A stretch of 64,000 nt of DNA from Slackia heliotrinireducens DSM 20476. GTDB lineage: Bacteria; Actinomycetota; Coriobacteriia; Coriobacteriales; Eggerthellaceae. The position numbers and the translations under genes were made by a program. The notes beneath the pieces were generated by a model. That model searched no databases. It was not told the origin of the DNA and was given only the letters and a program-made list of their open reading frames with translations. Below are positions 60,175-64,000 of the stretch, piece after piece (position 1 is the stretch's first letter; each line of letters starts with the position of its first letter). The stretch is from the NCBI RefSeq assembly GCF_000023885.1, contig NC_013165.1, forward strand, positions 2,604,001 to 2,668,000. Reading direction: 5' to 3'.

Positions 60175-61011
60175 ATGGAAGCACTACGGCTGGACGACGC
60201 CTGGTTCACCTACACAGGCGATGAATTCGTGTTGAAGGGTATCGACCTTTCGGTGCAGGAGGGCGAGTTCCTCTGCATCCTGGGCGGCAACGGCAGCGGC
60301 AAAAGCACGCTTGCCAAGCATATCAACGCCCTGCTGGCACCCGACCGCGGAAGCGCCCAGGTGCTGGGATGCGACACCTCCGATCCCGAAAACCTGTATT
60401 TCATCAGGAGCAACGCGGGCATGGTGTTTCAGAACCCCGACGACCAGCTGGTAGCCAACCTGATTGAGAACGACGTCGCATTCGGCCCGGAGAACCTGGG
60501 CGTTCCCGCAGCCGAGCTGCGCCAACGCGTGACCGAAGCCCTTGAGCAGGTGGGTCTGCAGGGCTTCGAGCGCAAGGAGACCAACGCCCTTTCCGGCGGC
60601 CAGAAGCAGCGCGTCGCCATTGCCGGCGTGCTGGCCATGCGGCCGAAGATCCTGGTGTTGGACGAAGCCTCCGCCATGCTCGACCCCCGCGGCCGCAACG
60701 GGCTCATGCGCGTCTGCCGCGAGCTCAACGACGCGGGCATGACCATCATCATGATCACTCACTATATGGAAGAGGTCGTCCACGCAGACCGCGTCGTGGT
60801 GCTTGACTCCGGCTCCGTCGCCCTTGAGGGCACCCCCGAAGAAGTGCTGACCCAGGCGCAGGAGCTCGAGCGGCTGTCGCTCGACGTGCCGTTCGCCGTC
60901 AAGGCGAGCCTGGCATTGCGTGAGGCGGGCGTGCCCGTGCGCGTGCATGTGGACGAAGACGACCTGGTCAGCGATGTAGAGCGGCTGTTTGCGGAAGGCG
61001 GTGCGCAATGA
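60175..61011 (+). CDS. ecfA1: ECF transporter ATPase subunit A
   Basis: 278 aa ABC ATPase: GGNGSGKSTLAKHIN, NPDDQLVANLIENDVAFGPE, LSGGQKQRVAIAG and ILVLDEASAMLD. The Q-loop DDQ and the late segment (EVLTQAQELERLSLDVPF) mark the EcfA1/CbiO class. It forms a heterodimer with the next gene's product and couples to EcfT. Its end overlaps ecfA2 by four bases. Confidence 0.94.
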   Translation: MEALRLDDAWFTYTGDEFVLKGIDLSVQEGEFLCILGGNGSGKSTLAKHINALLAPDRGSAQVLGCDTSDPENLYFIRSNAGMVFQNPDDQLVANLIENDVAFGPENLGVPAAELRQRVTEALEQVGLQGFERKETNALSGGQKQRVAIAGVLAMRPKILVLDEASAMLDPRGRNGLMRVCRELNDAGMTIIMITHYMEEVVHADRVVVLDSGSVALEGTPEEVLTQAQELERLSLDVPFAVKASLALREAGVPVRVHVDEDDLVSDVERLFAEGGAQ

Positions 61012-61925
61012 TCGAGTTCGACAATGTCGGCTTCACTTATCAGCACGCCGCCGACATCAAGCGCGCAAAGCGCCGCAAGCGCGTTGCTGCCGAACCCCGC
61101 GCCGATTGGGGCAACCGTCCCGATGAGGTATGGGCGCTGCGCAACATCAGCTTCACGTTGGACAAGGGCGAGTTCCTGGGCATCGCCGGGCATACCGGCA
61201 GCGGCAAGAGTACCCTCATCCAACACATAAACGGCCTGCTCACACCTACCGAAGGACGAGTGCTCATCGATGGGGAGCCCGTCGGCAACCCCGAAACCGC
61301 CGCCAAATCCGGCATCGGCATGGTGTTCCAATACCCCGAACACCAGCTGTTCGCAGCCAGCGTGTATGAAGACGTGGTGTTCGGGCCGCGCAACCTGGGC
61401 TGCAGCGCCGACGAGGCCGAAGAGCGCTACCGCAAGGCCATGGACCGCGTCGACCTAGATGCCGACGCCCTGCGGGACGCGAGCCCCTTCGGGCTGTCCG
61501 GCGGACAGCAGCGCCGCGTCGCCTTCGCCGGCGTTTTGGCCATGGAGCCCACCGTGCTGGTGCTCGACGAGCCGGTGGCGGGCCTCGACCCCAAATCCCG
61601 AGAGGACTTTCTGCAGTTCATAGCCAGGCTTCATCGTGAACAGGGGCTCACCGTGGTCATGGTGTCCCACGCCATGGACGACCTGGCGCGACTGTGCACC
61701 CGGGTGCTGATGCTCAACCAAGGGCGGATGCATGCCTTGGGCACGCCCGCCGAAGTGTTTGCCGACGGCGACCAGATGAAGGCCATCGGCCTGGGCCAGC
61801 CCGCCGCGCAACGGGTGGGGTCCAAGCTCATGGCGAAAGGCATCGACCTGCAGCAGCCCGACGGGCTGTTTACCCTGGAGACGCTGACCAGCGCCGTGGC
61901 TCAGGTTTGGAAGCAGCGTGCCTGA
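61008..61925 (+). CDS. ecfA2: ECF transporter ATPase subunit A'
   Basis: 305 aa: GHTGSGKSTLIQHINGLL, YPEHQLFAASVYEDVVFGPR, LSGGQQRRVAFAG and LVLDEPVAGLDP. An unusual basic insertion (ADIKRAKRRKRVAAEPRADW, ~15-40) separates the first strand from the core, making it longer than typical EcfA2. It overlaps both neighbours, as expected for a stoichiometric complex. Confidence 0.94.
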   Translation: MIEFDNVGFTYQHAADIKRAKRRKRVAAEPRADWGNRPDEVWALRNISFTLDKGEFLGIAGHTGSGKSTLIQHINGLLTPTEGRVLIDGEPVGNPETAAKSGIGMVFQYPEHQLFAASVYEDVVFGPRNLGCSADEAEERYRKAMDRVDLDADALRDASPFGLSGGQQRRVAFAGVLAMEPTVLVLDEPVAGLDPKSREDFLQFIARLHREQGLTVVMVSHAMDDLARLCTRVLMLNQGRMHALGTPAEVFADGDQMKAIGLGQPAAQRVGSKLMAKGIDLQQPDGLFTLETLTSAVAQVWKQRA

Positions 61926-62725
61926 TGAACGACGCATTGCTCGGTAAATACTACGCCGCCGACAGCGCGGTGCACAACCTGGACGCACGCATCAAGATCA
62001 CGGCGATGCTCGCCATGATGGGAGCCATCTTCGCATGCGGCAGCTACGCCGCCCTTGGAGTATGCGCCCTGTTCATAGCGGCGGCCTTCGCACTCTCGCA
62101 CGTGCCGGCGGGCCAAGCCCTGCATTCCATCGCGCCGCTCATGTTCATCGTAGTCATCACGGCCATCATCAACATCTTCTTCGAGCATGACGGCGCCGTG
62201 CTGCTGCAGCTCGGACCTATTGTCATCAACCAGGGCGGCGTGCACCTGGCCGTGTTCATGGGCATCCGACTCACCCTGCTGCTGCTTGTCGCCAGCCTGC
62301 TGACACTGACGACCACCACCATCGATTTGACCGACGGCATGGAGGCCCTGCTCAAGCCCTTTGCGAAAATCGGGTTTCCCGCCCATGAGTTCGCCATGAT
62401 CCTCGGTATCGCCCTGCGGTTCCTTCCCCAGTTCATGACGGAATTGAATGTCATCCGCGCCGCTCAGGCATCCCGCGGCGCACATTTTTCAGCCAACGTG
62501 TTCAAGGACGGCCTCAAGGGCATATCGAGTCTGATGGTACCTCTGTTCACGAGCGCGTTCCGTCATGCCGAAACCCTTTCCGGCGCCATGGAGGCGCGCT
62601 GCTACCACGGTGGGACGGGCCGCACAAAGCTCAATCCCTTCAAGCTGCGCGCGGCAGACGGCTTGGCCATGCTTCTGGTCTGCGCTTGCATCGCCTGCGT
62701 AGTGGCGCTCAATATCCTTCTGTAA
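61925..62725 (+). CDS. ecfT: ECF transporter transmembrane subunit
   Basis: 266 aa from ATG 61925, which shares its A with the ecfA2 TGA. DARIKITAMLAMMGAIFACG opens the membrane domain; the coupling motif is RAAQASRGAHFS, with a second EARCY motif later. It completes RibU-EcfA-EcfA'-EcfT, a full ECF importer under one riboswitch. The upstream frame in phase is not coding. Confidence 0.93.
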   Translation: MNDALLGKYYAADSAVHNLDARIKITAMLAMMGAIFACGSYAALGVCALFIAAAFALSHVPAGQALHSIAPLMFIVVITAIINIFFEHDGAVLLQLGPIVINQGGVHLAVFMGIRLTLLLLVASLLTLTTTTIDLTDGMEALLKPFAKIGFPAHEFAMILGIALRFLPQFMTELNVIRAAQASRGAHFSANVFKDGLKGISSLMVPLFTSAFRHAETLSGAMEARCYHGGTGRTKLNPFKLRAADGLAMLLVCACIACVVALNILL

Positions 62726-62778
62726 GAAAGCTGGGGCATCGGACGTCTGAAATGCGGTGGGAAGACGCACTCCCCCTT

Positions 62779-63408
62779 TTACGCATGCATCTCCCCACCA
62801 TGATTGCCGCTGTCCAAAAGCGCCAGCAAGCCGTGCTGGAACACCGTCTGGACATCGCGCATCTTCGAATACACCTCTTCACGCGGGCAATCGCTCACCA
62901 CGATTTGGGCCAGCATCGAGTAGTACGAGCCCATAACCATACCGAATACGTCCGGATCGATGCACCCTTCCAGATGTGCCCGCTCCAGGACTTCCCCAAT
63001 GCGCGCGATGTTCCGCCCGCTGAAATCCTGCAGGAAGTTCTCATACCGCGTGCCTTCGGATCTAGTCAGGATAAGACGCATGTCGTCACGGTGTTCGAAG
63101 AAGAAATCGACCAGTTCAGGCAGGTGATCGAGATAGGCTTCAGGCAACTGGCCCACGCGTTCCTCGTCGGGATAGCTCTGCCATTGCGCCGTCATCGACC
63201 CCAGGATACGGCTCATGCCCTCGAAGGTGTCGCTGACCAGCGCATGGAACAGCTCCTCCTTGCTGGCGTAATACCCGTAGAACGCGCCTTTGGTGAAGCC
63301 CGCATCCTTTACAATCTGGTTGAGAGAGGCCCCGCGGAAGCCCTTTTCCGAAAAATGGCGCCGTGCACTGTCTAGAATGGCCTGCTGTGTTGCGGTTGTT
63401 TCAGTCAT
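62779..63408 (-). CDS. TetR/AcrR-family regulator
   Basis: 209 aa. The N-terminal helix-turn-helix is GASLNQIVKDAGFTKGAFYGYYASKEELF. The ligand domain (~70-205) contains FFFEHRDDMRLILTRSEG, a typical TetR_C block. Its targets are unknown. It converges on ecfT. Confidence 0.92.
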   Translation of the reverse strand: MTETTATQQAILDSARRHFSEKGFRGASLNQIVKDAGFTKGAFYGYYASKEELFHALVSDTFEGMSRILGSMTAQWQSYPDEERVGQLPEAYLDHLPELVDFFFEHRDDMRLILTRSEGTRYENFLQDFSGRNIARIGEVLERAHLEGCIDPDVFGMVMGSYYSMLAQIVVSDCPREEVYSKMRDVQTVFQHGLLALLDSGNHGGEMHA

Positions 63409-63772
63409 GGTTCCTCTTATACCACCGGTACATGCTGAAGAAATATTACCCCCAGCAAACTTTTATCGCAAGTAGCCTTCGTGCACAGCTCCAGACGCCC
63501 GCCTCGACATGGGTCGCATGGCCCGTAGCGTACACCGAGGACACTGATTGAACCGGATTCGGGTTCGTGTTGGCGAAAACCCTGTTTTTTGCACCAGATT
63601 CAATGTTGTGCTTTCCTCGGCGGGCTTCAAACCTCCGCAGCACGTCAGGCTCGCGCGTGCGCTTAACGAATCGTCAGGCGTTTTCCTCCGCGGTTCGCGC
63701 CGCACGGTGCTTGCGCTAGAATGAATCTCTGGTTAAAACCCGATGCCGCCCGTCCGAGAAAGGGATGCAACC
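63409..63772. other. 364-bp divergent intergenic region
   Basis: No gene seen. A TAGAAT -10-like box (63717-63722) with a weak TTCGCG at 63694 (17-bp spacing) could drive idi. A weak TACC-ACC-GGTA dyad near 63420 might be a TetR site. Confidence 0.35.
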
Positions 63773-64000
63773 ATGAATGTCGAACATGTCGTCGAATGCA
63801 ACCGGCAGCCTGATCCGATGGCTAGCGATCCGGCCAAAAGCGACGAACTCATCCTCGTGGACGTGTTCGACAACCCTGTGGGCACGGCTTCCAAAGAGCG
63901 CGTCCATCGGGAAAGCCTGCTTCATCGGGCATTCTCGGTCGTCTTGGTGCGCGACGGCGCATCCGGGCCGGAGGTGCTGGTCACCCGCCGCGCGCCGTGC
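63773..64000 (+). CDS. idi: isopentenyl-diphosphate delta-isomerase, type 1 (N-terminal part)
   Basis: 76 codons before the window edge. DELILVDVFDNPVGTASKER then VHRESLLHRAFSVVLV match the N-terminus of Nudix-fold Idi, including the metal-site His and LHRAFSV. The first ~20 residues are an unrelated leader. It isomerises IPP and DMAPP, complementing dxr, ispG and uppS. AAAGGGATG precedes ATG 63773. Confidence 0.88.
   Translation, partial: MNVEHVVECNRQPDPMASDPAKSDELILVDVFDNPVGTASKERVHRESLLHRAFSVVLVRDGASGPEVLVTRRAPC

Noticed and set aside
1-64000. tRNA, rRNA, CRISPR, prophage or insertion-sequence genes
   Set aside because: I looked for tRNA T-arm signatures, regularly spaced repeats and transposase or integrase motifs and found none I could support.

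Overview
The window is a GC-rich, gene-dense bacterial chromosome segment that most resembles a Coriobacteriia (Eggerthellaceae/Slackia-like) actinobacterium. That placement is inferred from overall gene content: a Rho with a long low-complexity N-terminus, a complete ECF vitamin transporter, the MEP isoprenoid pathway, split purine end-steps with an archaeal-type PurO, a lone hypB, and FAO-type GMC and acyl-reductase genes. I saw no rRNA, tRNA, CRISPR array, phage or transposase gene. About 50 protein genes are supported; most long open frames on the opposite strand are GC-rich shadows.

Layout. 1-3.4 kb: a truncated fused ABC ATPase/permease and a zinc-ribbon membrane protein. 3.6-3.8 kb: the first copy of a ~215 bp element with ~45 bp inverted ends; a second copy lies at 26.96-27.19 kb. 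4.1-12.6 kb (minus): the housekeeping run pyrH-frr-uppS-cdsA-dxr-site-2 protease-ispG-proS (ribosome recycling, UMP kinase, isoprenoid and phospholipid precursors, tRNA charging). 12.7-17.8 kb: an HtrA protease, acyl carrier protein, a TM2 protein and an MFS exporter. 17.9-20.7 kb: rho and a transaldolase. 21.1-26.7 kb: a membrane XRE regulator, a nucleoid-associated protein, tcdA, an acyl-ACP thioesterase, tag and a GH25 muramidase.

27.4-31.4 kb is an accessory stretch with a divergent PARG-like macrodomain protein, a HIRAN protein, an ADP-ribosylglycohydrolase and a DUF2974 alpha/beta hydrolase. 31.5-37.5 kb is a tightly coupled four-gene operon behind an AT-rich promoter: a pyruvyl-transferase-family protein, an acyl reductase fused to an AMP-forming acyl ligase in reverse domain order, a small Cys-rich ATC-hydrolase/V4R-like protein, and an iron-sulfur GMC oxidoreductase. 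I regard it as the best candidate for an uncharacterised lipid or envelope pathway.

37.6-44.0 kb: an unknown protein, an alanine symporter, a carbohydrate-binding lipoprotein, and standalone AICAR transformylase plus PurO. 44.3-46.6 kb: a promoter with a consensus LexA (SOS) box, a small Cys protein, and a TetR gene with a palindromic operator ahead of a methyltransferase. 46.6-53.4 kb: RarD, a two-component system, a small alarmone synthetase, an MFS exporter and a second DUF2974 hydrolase. 53.6-58 kb: an esterase, hypB, a phosphopantetheinyl transferase, an SGNH hydrolase and a DUF3810 protein. 58.1-64 kb: asnA, an FMN riboswitch ahead of ribU-ecfA-ecfA'-ecfT, a TetR regulator and the start of idi, cut by the window edge.

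Fatty-acyl functions recur: ACP, PPTase, acyl-ACP thioesterase, acyl ligase/reductase and CdsA.
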